Assembly (NCBI GenBank): GCA_030698625.1
Contig: JAUYMS010000048.1
Span: 282,404 to 346,403 of the forward strand
DNA: 64,000 nt
DNA from: Candidatus Omnitrophota bacterium
GTDB lineage: Bacteria; Omnitrophota; Omnitrophia; Omnitrophales; Aquincolibacteriaceae
Direction: 5' to 3'
The position numbers and the translations under genes are program-made. Below, in pieces: positions 18,901 to 25,382 of the stretch (the first letter of the stretch is position 1; each line of letters starts with the position of its first letter). Below the pieces are notes generated by a model. It ran no database searches and was not told the origin of the DNA. It saw nothing but the letters and a program-made list of their open reading frames with translations.

Positions 18901-19300
18901 GCGCTTTGTGAAAGGCGATCTTTTCAAACGTCTGGCGCGGGCAAAACGGCTTTATCGCGAGCTCCCTTTTGTTTTGAATGAGCGACACGGTGTGATCCAC
19001 GGCGTGATCGATTTACTTATTGAAGATTCCCGGGGTTCTTGGCATATTCTTGATTACAAGACTGCCGTAGGAGATGAAGCGAAGGTTGTGTCGGCAGGTT
19101 ATGCTGTGCAGATCGAGATTTATGCTCATGCGGTCAATCAGATCATGGGCGTTAGACCTTCCGGCGGAATGATCCACTTTCTCAAGAATGACTGGACTTA
19201 TCGTATGACTTGGGATGTCCGAAAGATAGCTGAGACGCAGAACTCGGTACGGGCACTTCAGGAGAGAATTTTGGAATTTGCCACTTCGGGGAGGGGGTAG
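15974..19300 (+). CDS. addA: AddA-type UvrD helicase-nuclease
   Basis: A 1108-residue superfamily 1 helicase with a C-terminal nuclease. Motif I is 'VSAGAGTGKTRVLVERF', motif Ia 'ALTYTEKAANEMKDR', motif II 'ILVDEFQDTN', motif III 'VGDYKQSIYGFRG', motif V/VI 'VHRAKGLEFPIVFI' and 'LFYVAATRAKKKL'. The nuclease core 'HILDYKTAVG' lies near residue 1020. With AddB it unwinds and degrades DNA ends and loads RecA. The ATG follows the addB TAG directly (stop ends at 15973), so the two are coupled. Both motor and nuclease motifs look intact. Confidence 0.93.
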   Translation: MTELTKSQEIAAQATGKNILVSAGAGTGKTRVLVERFLYFVTHKQIPVTEILALTYTEKAANEMKDRILKELTRLGLEAARRDLESAYISTIHAFAARLLREHPLEAGVDPEFRVLESEESDLCKEQALAETLERRCEKGNESFELLRVYGENRVREALLSVMTAARREGLYLKEFFANHPCSPAKDSSVEIAKLFAKAGEDGLADEGKRFQHKKEWDWDTVEAFRAWCGTFSRRRGSREDSLWPEIKAACKELLGLKLDVFAAPWRDKFENLALAFEEAYESLKTEKSSLDFDDLEIKAVRLFLREGRVHARLRERYREKFRQILVDEFQDTNKLQLDLIRSIAADDNLFFVGDYKQSIYGFRGAEPRLFLESERAYEQSATGARLPLVENFRTEGPLLDFINLFFERLWAEDEMPFEPLVDRAGQDPEAGAELIVETLGEGEPLDNARMREADKIAERIVELREEGAEYGDMAILFQAMTDIGIYEQALKRRGVPYYAISARGFYHQPEIRDILNFLAFLENPLADIPLAAALRSPLFQAEDNTLFWLAHYAKKDDGRTAVTPLYEGVKHAAEIDEIPEPEQEKIRTFLEVTAELVAVKDRLRMSELLDVVLARTSYELTVLADPQGVRRYANMKKLLNLAREFEGREPLPLGAFLRTVRRLETQEVRESEAQIEAEQSGRVVRLLSVHRAKGLEFPIVFIADLGRSKQSSESGLFVAEGGVGYALQVRNEKSFEMEKPATWSRIRDDGNRKGREEWKRLFYVAATRAKKKLILSGAHRERKKGKESFHEMATWMDWVLSIEDALPEGMLVRVSGKSKPQRRIRALAEKRDLRDIFGDFRQRPLEDLIGTEKERRRVDREGQKLLMGVIEPHARMPSRVIDLPVSAYVTYAQDPKAYWRIYELGYSVSQDEVPREALTAVADEECYADFGTAMHRVLENVDFSNSDDGALTPLVQHHFRHMSQKAQDEAHQIVKRFVKGDLFKRLARAKRLYRELPFVLNERHGVIHGVIDLLIEDSRGSWHILDYKTAVGDEAKVVSAGYAVQIEIYAHAVNQIMGVRPSGGMIHFLKNDWTYRMTWDVRKIAETQNSVRALQERILEFATSGRG

Positions 19301-19302
19301 AC

Positions 19303-19485
19303 ATGTTTTGTAACTTTTGTGGAAAAAACTTTGATGCGCCCGAGGGGTTCGAAGAGCTGAACCGCAGCGGGCATCATCTGATCCGGTGTGAAAAATGCGC
19401 CTATGAGAAGCGGGAAGAGGAGTATGATTGGCAATCCGAGGTGGCACATCGAGGCCACCGCATGCAAGGGGGGGGCGACCGCTGA
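19303..19485 (+). CDS. Small zinc-ribbon-like protein
   Basis: A 60-residue protein starting two bases after the addA stop. It has two CxxC pairs, 'CNFCGKNF' and 'CEKCAYEK', 27 residues apart. These could hold one zinc ion in a ribbon fold. The tail is acidic and then glycine and arginine rich. No family was recognised. Its position implies cotranscription with addAB, but a role in repair is not shown. Confidence 0.65.
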   Translation: MFCNFCGKNFDAPEGFEELNRSGHHLIRCEKCAYEKREEEYDWQSEVAHRGHRMQGGGDR

Positions 19486-19516
19486 TCTCTTTTGGCAGTG
19501 ACAGGTCGCACAAAAT

Positions 19517-19912
19517 ATGCTAGAAATGCCCTATCCTATGGAAACTCGTAAGATTCTTGTAGTGGATGACGAAGACGATGTGAGGCTTTTCCTTCAGGAC
19601 TTCCTGAGCGAACGGGAATTTGAGGTCAGCGCGGCGGCCTCGGGGGAAGAGGCGGTCTCGCTGGTTCGCGCAAGTACCCCTGATATCGTTCTCCTGGATA
19701 TCATGATGCCCGGTATGGATGGGCTGGCCTGTTTGGAAGCAATCAAGAAGGAGCAGCCTAAAACCAATGTCATCATGATTACCGCCCTCAATGATGATTC
19801 CCGAATCGCTAAAGCCAAAAAGCTAGGCGCCTACAATTACATTCTAAAGCCCTTCAGTCTCGGTTATCTGGAAAGTGAACTGATGCGGTTGATCGACAAG
19901 ATGCAGGCCTAA
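19517..19912 (+). CDS. Stand-alone response regulator receiver
   Basis: A 131-residue REC domain without an output domain. Seen: acidic pocket 'VVDDEDDVR', phospho-acceptor Asp in 'DIVLLDIMMPG', Thr of 'MITALND' and the switch Lys in 'ILKPFSLG'. It may act in a phosphorelay or by direct binding to a partner. No histidine kinase is adjacent, so it is an orphan in this window. It begins at ATG 19517, or possibly 19538; neither has a strong ribosome site. Confidence 0.9.
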   Translation: MLEMPYPMETRKILVVDDEDDVRLFLQDFLSEREFEVSAAASGEEAVSLVRASTPDIVLLDIMMPGMDGLACLEAIKKEQPKTNVIMITALNDDSRIAKAKKLGAYNYILKPFSLGYLESELMRLIDKMQA

Positions 19913-19983
19913 ATCTTTGGGTGGGAAGTGGCAGTATGTAGGGGCATTTCAAAGCTCTGCCCCTACATCGCTGAGCCACGGAA

Positions 19984-20178
19984 CTACTTGAGTCTTTTGC
20001 TGAGTCTCTTAAAGAACGTGATTTCCTTCTTAACGTTCCCAATAGCAACCTTAAAAAGAGGCTCTCTTTTAATCTTGTGCCGTGAGGCAACAGTATTAAA
20101 TTTCTTCAGTTCCTCTTTGTAGAACTTCAAGTTCTGACGTACGCGCTGCTTCAGCGCACTTTTTTGAACACGTGTCAT
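19984..20178 (-). CDS. Small highly basic protein (possible S20-like ribosomal protein)
   Basis: A 64-residue minus-strand protein with about one third Lys/Arg. It has a well-placed ribosome site (AAGGAGAATAAACC before ATG) and stands alone between two plus-strand genes. The start 'TRVQKSALKQRVRQNLKFY' resembles the N-terminal helix of ribosomal protein bS20 ('KSAKKRxRQNxK'), but the protein is about 20 residues shorter than usual S20 and the rest does not match clearly. It is therefore either a divergent S20 or another RNA-binding basic protein. Confidence 0.55.
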   Translation of the reverse strand: MTRVQKSALKQRVRQNLKFYKEELKKFNTVASRHKIKREPLFKVAIGNVKKEITFFKRLSKRLK

Positions 20179-20225
20179 GGTTTATTCTCCTTCAATAGGT
20201 AAAACCATTTTTGGTTCGGGTTAGT

Positions 20226-20252
20226 CTGCGCCGCGCATTGGCGCGCGGGCAG
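20226..20252. other. GC-rich hairpin in the divergent gap 20179-20451
   Basis: CTGC...GCAG closes a stem that continues with CCGCGC/GCGCGG around a short loop, with one bulged base. It lies between the minus-strand basic protein (start at 20178) and the plus-strand phosphatase. It would be in the 5' leader of the basic protein if that transcript starts upstream, where autoregulatory hairpins of ribosomal-protein genes are common. The remaining gap shows no gene. Confidence 0.4.
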
Positions 20253-20451
20253 CTTTCCATGTTTATAGTTAAAACGTACCCGCCCATTTCCCTAATCGCA
20301 AGACGTGCTGGCCCTATAGGTTAGGGTTATTAAAGGTTCTGGGAAAGCTGAGGAAAAGATTGGAAGCCTTAAAAAATAAGGAAAAATTGGCATGTCCCAT
20401 CGTAAGACAAAAGGTTTTAACCGCCAATCGGAAAAGGGGATTTTTTTTCCG

Positions 20452-21102
20452 ATGAAGCGCCTCATTGTTTATGATTTGGACGGAACCCTGGTTGATACAC
20501 GTGCGGACATCGTCAGCTCTGTGAACTTTATGTTGTCTGAGATGGGCGCGAAGCGCCTAGAGACCTCCGAGGTTGAACCGTTTGTGGGGAAGGGGCTGCA
20601 CTATTTGGTGGCGGGATGTCTCAAAACGGACGAGAAGAGCCAAGTTGAGGCCGGGGCCAAAATTTTTCGGAAACATTATGGCGAGCATATGCTTGACCAC
20701 TCACAACTGTATTCAGGGGCGCAGGAATTCCTGGACTATTTCAAGGAACGTAAGCAGGCGGTGATTACGAATAAGCCGAATCCGTTTACCGATCAGATGC
20801 TGGCGGCCCTGAAGATATCGGATTTCCTTTGTGCGCAGATCGCGGGCAATTCCTCGTATCCGCAGAAGCCCGATCCCAGGGCCCTAATCGCCGTAATGGA
20901 GATTGCGAAGGCTTCGAGGGAGGAGACCCTTCTCATAGGCGATAGCGCGATTGACCGGCAATTTGGTAAGAGAGCGGGTGTCGATACGGTGTTGATTACG
21001 CATGGATTTAGCGGTCGGAATGAGTTAGAATCCCAAGCTCCCGAGGTTCTCACCGATAGCTTTCATGAACTGCTTGATATTACTAAGCGCAAAGGATGGT
21101 AA
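20452..21102 (+). CDS. Phosphoglycolate phosphatase-like HAD hydrolase
   Basis: A 216-residue HAD phosphatase. Motif I 'VYDLDGTLVDTRAD' is followed by a helical cap (about residues 17-80), then motif II 'AVITNKPNPF', the lysine of 'YPQKPDPRAL' and motif IV 'LLIGDSAIDRQFG'. The domain order is that of Gph, which clears 2-phosphoglycolate formed in DNA repair. Related phosphatases act on other small phosphoesters, so the substrate is open. ATG 20452 is chosen because homologous proteins begin right at the first strand; an in-frame ATG at 20392 would add 20 residues. Confidence 0.82.
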   Translation: MKRLIVYDLDGTLVDTRADIVSSVNFMLSEMGAKRLETSEVEPFVGKGLHYLVAGCLKTDEKSQVEAGAKIFRKHYGEHMLDHSQLYSGAQEFLDYFKERKQAVITNKPNPFTDQMLAALKISDFLCAQIAGNSSYPQKPDPRALIAVMEIAKASREETLLIGDSAIDRQFGKRAGVDTVLITHGFSGRNELESQAPEVLTDSFHELLDITKRKGW

Positions 21103-21108
21103 TGTTTT

Positions 21109-21912
21109 ATGTCAACTCTTGAGCAAACCAGCGAAGTCGGTTATGCCCCCACCATTCAGGAAGGTGATGTCGTCCTCCTCTGGTTTGAGGATGATGTCAC
21201 CTACCTTGTGCAAGTGGTGCTGGGGCGGCGTGTTAGCATTCATTGCGGCAAGCCGTTGCTCGTTGACGACTGGATCGGACGCCCTTTTGCCAGTGCGGTC
21301 GAGTGCGATCACGACAAAGGTTTTTTGTTGAGGCCTACTATGGAAGATCTCATGATGAAGGCCTCGCGTGAAAGCGGTGTCGTCTATCCCAAGGATGCGG
21401 CTTATTTGATGCTCAAGGGCGGCATACGGTCAGGGGCTAAAGTCCTTGAAATTGGCACAGGTTCCGGATCCTTAACCATGGCACTTGCGCAGGCTGTGGC
21501 CCCTAACGGCATGGTCCATACCTTTGACCGTCGCACCGACCTGCCCAAAAATGCTCGCAAGAATATTGCCCGCGCCGGCTTGTCCGACTATGTCCTGTTT
21601 TGTGAACGTCAAGCGGGTGAGCCACTTCCCGAATCCGGGTTTGATGTTGCAATTCTAGATATACCCACGCCTTGGGAAGAAGTCGAAATAATTAAACAGG
21701 CGCTCAAGGGCGGTGCGAAAATAGTCAGTCTCAACCCTACTTTTAACCAGATTGAGAAAATGGCAGAGACCTTACGCGGCGCGGGCTTCCTGGGAGTCGA
21801 GTGTTTGGAGTTGTTGGAGAGGGCTATTCTGGCACGAGAGGGTAAAACCCGGCCGGTTCAGCGCATGGTTTCTCATACCGAATTCCTCTTGTTTGGCACA
21901 AGACCCGCCTAA
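21109..21912 (+). CDS. tRNA (adenine-58-N1)-methyltransferase family (TrmI)
   Basis: A 267-residue SAM-dependent methyltransferase. It has the small N-terminal beta domain of TrmI/Gcd14 ('IQEGDVVLLWF'). The Rossmann core then shows 'SGVVYPKDAAYLMLKGGI', motif I 'VLEIGTGSGSLTMALA', motif II 'VHTFDRR' and motif IV 'FDVAILDIPTPWE'. The enzyme makes m1A58 in the tRNA T-loop. A ribosome site (AAGGATGG) precedes the ATG, which starts six bases after the phosphatase stop. Confidence 0.87.
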   Translation: MSTLEQTSEVGYAPTIQEGDVVLLWFEDDVTYLVQVVLGRRVSIHCGKPLLVDDWIGRPFASAVECDHDKGFLLRPTMEDLMMKASRESGVVYPKDAAYLMLKGGIRSGAKVLEIGTGSGSLTMALAQAVAPNGMVHTFDRRTDLPKNARKNIARAGLSDYVLFCERQAGEPLPESGFDVAILDIPTPWEEVEIIKQALKGGAKIVSLNPTFNQIEKMAETLRGAGFLGVECLELLERAILAREGKTRPVQRMVSHTEFLLFGTRPA

Positions 21913-22021
21913 AGTTTTTTTGAAATCTTGCGTTTTCAGGCTTTGTAATCGTTGATTTCAGAGACTGATTTTGATAGACTCACCCAGTTAATCTTGCGAG
22001 TGTCTAAAGGAGACCGCTAAC

Positions 22022-22504
22022 ATGAATAAATCAATCGCTTACACAATATTTTCGAGTCTGGGTTTTCTGGTTCTCATAACGGGTTGTTCTTCCCGCAATG
22101 TTCAAAAAGAAGTTAACATGCTGCATGCTCAGGTGGGTGTTATCACCGACGAACTTGTGCGCATGGAGCAATCACTGCAATCGCTGCGTTCCGCGATTCA
22201 GGAAGCGGAAAACCAGCGCAACGATGCTCGGCCGCAATTTAGTGGGTCTAAAGCATCAAGCGCAGGTGCATCAGTCACCTCGGGTGTTTATCGGACACCT
22301 TCCGGCTTCGAACTGCCGTCTGCCGATATCCAACGTGCTCTGAAGAATGCCGGATATTATCAAGGTACTCTCGACGGCAAAGTCGGACCCAACACCCGTG
22401 CGGCGCTAAAGACTTTTCAGAGCGACAATGGTTTGGATGCCGACGGGGTTTGTGGTCGAAATACTTGGGACAAGCTTCGTCCCTATTTGGCGGCCTTTAA
22501 ATAG
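22022..22504 (+). CDS. Lipoprotein with peptidoglycan-binding domain
   Basis: A 160-residue envelope protein. The signal peptide ends in the lipobox 'VLITGCSS' (Cys 23). A predicted coiled coil follows (about 28-65, with 'MLHAQVGVITDELVRMEQSL'), then a low-complexity Ser/Ala linker and a C-terminal PG_binding_1 domain ('IQRALKNAGYYQGTLDGKVG...TRAALKTFQ'). It is probably anchored in a membrane and touches cell wall. Good ribosome site AAGGAGACC. Gap 22505-22656 holds only a weak inverted repeat (TTAGGC/GCCTAA). Confidence 0.9.
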   Translation: MNKSIAYTIFSSLGFLVLITGCSSRNVQKEVNMLHAQVGVITDELVRMEQSLQSLRSAIQEAENQRNDARPQFSGSKASSAGASVTSGVYRTPSGFELPSADIQRALKNAGYYQGTLDGKVGPNTRAALKTFQSDNGLDADGVCGRNTWDKLRPYLAAFK

Positions 22505-22656
22505 TTAATCGTCGTTCTCGACAATCCCTCCGATTAGGCAGTTTTTTTCAAGCCTAAACCTATCTAGAGAAGCAGGTTACGTCTGCGCCTTATTGCCCTT
22601 TGGGTGTTTCCAAACTTCTGTGTTAGAATTTTTTTGGTCATTACCAGGGAGATGGT

Positions 22657-23217
22657 ATGAATGTGCCCATAAGTTGGGTGAACTTCGATGAGCTTCACAA
22701 TATAGCGCCCGGCAAACATATGTATCAATTTTACCGCAATGCCGAAGACTATATGCGGGTCATGATTCCCTATTTTCAATCAGGACTTCACAAAGGGGAG
22801 GCCTGTTTGTGGATTGTCTCTGAGAAGATTGGTATCGAGCATGCGCGAGTTACAGCCGAAGCGGAGATTGAGCGCTATCTGTTTTATGTGGCCTGCGGAC
22901 AATTTCAGATCGTCTCTGCGGAGGAATGGTATTTTACTGAGGGCCGCATGGACGAGGAGAAGTCACTCCTCAACGCGCAGAGGCAGATCGAAAGAATACA
23001 GAAACAGGGATACCACAGGTTACGCGGTGCCGGTGATATGGGAACGCTCTCACGTGAAAATTGGCCGAGGGCTCACGACTATGAGCATAAAATCGCGGAG
23101 ATGGTTAAAGGGCAGCCCGTCATTGCTCTGTGCGCCTACCCCATCTTGGAGTGCACGATTACCGATACCAAGAATATCCTTGAGGAGCATGACGGAGTTC
23201 TGATGGGACATTTCTGA
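22657..23217 (+). CDS. MEDS-domain sensory protein (DcmR-like)
   Basis: A 186-residue cytosolic protein. 'PGKHMYQFYRNAEDYMRVMIPYF' followed by 'GLHKGEACLWIVSEKIG' and 'WYFTEGRMD' is the pattern of the MEDS domain (methanogen/methylotroph, DcmR sensory domain). This RecA-like fold is often found with histidine kinases or on its own next to anti-sigma and REC proteins. Here no output domain is attached. Ribosome site GGGAGAT precedes the ATG. It sits between a cell-wall lipoprotein and a SpoIID protein, with no obvious functional link. Confidence 0.8.
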   Translation: MNVPISWVNFDELHNIAPGKHMYQFYRNAEDYMRVMIPYFQSGLHKGEACLWIVSEKIGIEHARVTAEAEIERYLFYVACGQFQIVSAEEWYFTEGRMDEEKSLLNAQRQIERIQKQGYHRLRGAGDMGTLSRENWPRAHDYEHKIAEMVKGQPVIALCAYPILECTITDTKNILEEHDGVLMGHF

Positions 23218-23228
23218 GGATCCTTTTC

Positions 23229-24419
23229 TTGCCCACGGCCTTTCCCTTTATTCAGTGGATTTTGGTGATCTCTATTGCCTTGTGGCCGCTTCATAGTGCG
23301 GAGGCAGCTCGCGAGATTAAACCTTCTTCGCTGGTTTTGCCGGCCCAGTCCGAACCGTTACGTTGGGTGCGGGTGGCCCTTGCTCAAGACGTCCCTCAGG
23401 TTATCATAGATATTCAAGCCGCTTACCGGATTCATTCCAGCGACGGCCGCGAATTGTTCCGCGGAAACCGAATGGTCGGCACGCGCATTGAAGCAACGGC
23501 GGACGGCATACGCATTGGCCCTCAGGTTTTCTTTCAATCTCCAATTACGATTCACACGGATGAAGGCGGCATCAAATTGGGCGGGAGGCTTTATCGCGAT
23601 TCGATCACGCTTCTCCATGGTAAAAGCGGGCGTCTGTCAGTCGTTAATGCACTGCTGCTCGAAGATTACCTGAAAGGTGTTCTTCCGATAGAAGTTAACC
23701 CCAATTGGCCGTTCGAGACTTTGAAGGCTCAAGCGATTGCGTCGCGGACTTACGCTATATTTAAGTCCCTTGAAAACCGTGATGCTCCATTCAGTATGAC
23801 GCGGGATGTGTTGAGTCAGGTTTACGCGGGCAAGAGCGCAGAAAACTCGATTACGAGTCGAGCCGTGGACGAAACCGCAGGTCAGATTCTCACCTATGGC
23901 GGGAAAATATTTCCAACTTATTTCCACTCCACTTGCGGTGGAAAGACGACGGCAGCCGAGACCAACTGGGATATCGCCGCTCATCCTTCACTCCGGGGAG
24001 TTGATTGTCCCTTTTGCCAGGGCACCAAACACTATCGCTGGGAAGGCGAGTTTTCTGTGGCGGAGATTCAGGAGGCGTTAAAAAAGAATGGATTTGCGCT
24101 CTCGCGATTAGAGGATGTCACGCCGGTCGATCTGGATGCATCAGGCCGGGCACAGAATTTTTTGATCCGTTTCGACGGAAAGTCTAAGAAATTACGCGCC
24201 AATGATCTGCGCTTGTGGTTGGACCCGTTTAGGCTGCGGAGCACTTTTTTTCGGCATTTTGGCCGGTCAGGAAATACTTTTCAGATGACGGGTAGGGGTT
24301 GGGGGCACGGTGCGGGGATGTGCCAGTGGGGCTCCGAGAAGCTGGGAGAACTCGGATATTCCCACAGCCAAATCCTTGATTACTATTATCCGGATGCGCA
24401 AGTCCGTAATTTGGTTTAG
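23229..24419 (+). CDS. SpoIID/LytB-domain secreted protein
   Basis: A 396-residue exported protein with an N-terminal signal peptide (hydrophobic segment then 'HSAEA'). The SpoIID domain shows 'LLEDYLKGVLPIEVNPNWPFE', 'LKAQAIASRTYA', 'YFHSTCGGKT' and the ending 'GRGWGHGAGMCQWG'. In Bacillus SpoIID is a lytic transglycosylase acting on denuded glycan strands; Gram-negative relatives are widespread and their role is less clear. The start is TTG at 23229, 11 bases after the MEDS stop. It is the last gene before the apparent island boundary. Confidence 0.88.
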   Translation: MPTAFPFIQWILVISIALWPLHSAEAAREIKPSSLVLPAQSEPLRWVRVALAQDVPQVIIDIQAAYRIHSSDGRELFRGNRMVGTRIEATADGIRIGPQVFFQSPITIHTDEGGIKLGGRLYRDSITLLHGKSGRLSVVNALLLEDYLKGVLPIEVNPNWPFETLKAQAIASRTYAIFKSLENRDAPFSMTRDVLSQVYAGKSAENSITSRAVDETAGQILTYGGKIFPTYFHSTCGGKTTAAETNWDIAAHPSLRGVDCPFCQGTKHYRWEGEFSVAEIQEALKKNGFALSRLEDVTPVDLDASGRAQNFLIRFDGKSKKLRANDLRLWLDPFRLRSTFFRHFGRSGNTFQMTGRGWGHGAGMCQWGSEKLGELGYSHSQILDYYYPDAQVRNLV

Positions 24420-24461
24420 TATACCGGCTTTGCGATAGACTGTTCTTGATCACCAAATCAA

Positions 24462-24516
24462 GCGCCCGTAGCTCAATTGGATAGAGCGTCACCCTCCGGA
24501 GCTGAAGGTTGCGAGT
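24462..24516 (+). pseudogene. Truncated tRNA-Arg(CCG)-like gene
   Basis: Positions 24462-24516 read as the 5' two thirds of a tRNA: acceptor strand GCGCCCG, D-arm GCTC...GAGC, and an anticodon loop CTCCGGA giving anticodon CCG (Arg). The 5' half of the T-stem (GCGAGTT) is present, but the sequence then diverges and the expected TTCGAATC loop and CGGGCGC acceptor strand are absent. The anticodon stem also has a mismatch. The 3' end of a tRNA is a common integration site, so this looks like a scar or edge of acquired DNA. Confidence 0.6.
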
Positions 24517-24646
24517 TTATATCCAAATCTTCGCAAGATCAAGATTTCCCCTCAAATTCATCATCGTAACCTATTATAGAGCAATAAGAAGTGGAAAATT
24601 TTATCCTTCCTGCTCATTTTCTGATCTAGAAGTGGATTGATCTCCG

Positions 24647-24684
24647 AATGAGACTATATGCATGGCGAAATGAGACTATATGCA
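24647..24684. repeat. Two 16-bp direct repeats upstream of the SOS cassette
   Basis: AATGAGACTATATGCA occurs at 24647-24662 and again at 24669-24684, a centre-to-centre distance of 22 bases, or about two helical turns. It is in the otherwise gene-free stretch 24517-24794 at the left edge of the island. Binding sites for a dimeric protein, or remains of an attachment site, are both possible. Confidence 0.6.
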
Positions 24685-24722
24685 ATATTGTTCAGGGCTG
24701 GTATAGGGAGCATTATGGAACA

Positions 24723-24745
24723 TTCTGCAGACACTGTCTGCGGAA
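24723..24745. promoter_or_regulatory. 23-bp palindrome, candidate operator
   Basis: GCAGACA-C-TGTCTGC (24727-24741) is a perfect 7-base inverted repeat around a single base. It extends to 24723-24745 with TTC/GAA arms and one mismatch pair. It lies 14 bases before the -35 box of the LexA-like gene. The short centre argues against a terminator loop and for a protein-binding site. Confidence 0.55.
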
Positions 24746-24758
24746 TCAATAAAGCTTC

Positions 24759-24788
24759 TTGATAAACGGACGTTTGTACGTTTATAAT
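24759..24788 (+). promoter_or_regulatory. Promoter with internal operator for the LexA/UmuC cassette
   Basis: -35 TTGATA (24759-24764) and -10 TATAAT (24783-24788) are 18 bases apart. Between and touching both boxes is an inverted repeat AAACG-N10-CGTTT (24764-24783), a good candidate for the autoregulatory site of the LexA-like protein. The ATG at 24795 begins seven bases after the -10, so the transcript is probably leaderless. Confidence 0.7.
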
Positions 24789-24794
24789 TGATTC

Positions 24795-25382
24795 ATGGCT
24801 AGACAAATTGATTTTAGCTCTATTACTTTAAAGTTAAAGACCTTTTACTCTAAGCAGAAGCGCTGCCCCAGTTATTCTGAGCTCCAAAACCTCCTTGGCT
24901 ACCGCTCCAAAGGCGGAGTATCGGTTCTTATCCCGCATCTGATCAAAAAAGGCCTATTAAGGCGCGATTCCACAGGTCGATTGCTTCCCACACCAATATT
25001 ACAGGGGGGAATTAAATGGCTTGGATTCGTGCAGGCAGGTTTTCCATCGCCGGCCGAAGAAGAACTTCTCGATACGCTTACTCTTGATGAGTTTCTCATT
25101 AAAAAACCCAATGCCACATACATCGTAAAGGTAAGTGGCGATTCGATGATTGATGAAGGGATAAAAGAGGGTGATCTCGTTTTAGTTGAGCGAGGACGAC
25201 AAGCCCAGCATGGGGATATTGTGATTGCACAAGTGGACGGCCAGTGGACCATGAAATATTTTGAAAAGAAGAACGGCAAAGTTACTTTAAGGGCAGCCAA
25301 TAAAAGATATCCAGACATTGAGCCCAAAAGGGAACTGGTAATTGGCGGAGTCGTGGTGGCCAATGTCCGAAAATACAAATAA
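24795..25382 (+). CDS. LexA-like self-cleaving repressor
   Basis: A 195-residue S24-family protein. The N-terminal winged helix is LexA-like ('CPSYSELQNLLGYRSKGGVSVLIPHL', residues about 24-49 in part). The cleavage site Ala81-Gly82 is in 'GFVQAGFPSP'. Catalytic Ser117 is in 'VSGDSMID' and Lys154 in 'QWTMKYF'. RecA-stimulated self-cleavage would lift repression of itself and the Y-family polymerase it overlaps. The gene combines the LexA and UmuD roles, a layout common on mobile elements. No ribosome site precedes the ATG because the message is probably leaderless. Confidence 0.9.
   Translation: MARQIDFSSITLKLKTFYSKQKRCPSYSELQNLLGYRSKGGVSVLIPHLIKKGLLRRDSTGRLLPTPILQGGIKWLGFVQAGFPSPAEEELLDTLTLDEFLIKKPNATYIVKVSGDSMIDEGIKEGDLVLVERGRQAQHGDIVIAQVDGQWTMKYFEKKNGKVTLRAANKRYPDIEPKRELVIGGVVVANVRKYK

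Noticed and set aside
24462-24537. Functional tRNA-Arg
   Set aside because: The T-loop and the 3' acceptor strand do not match, and the anticodon stem has a mismatch.
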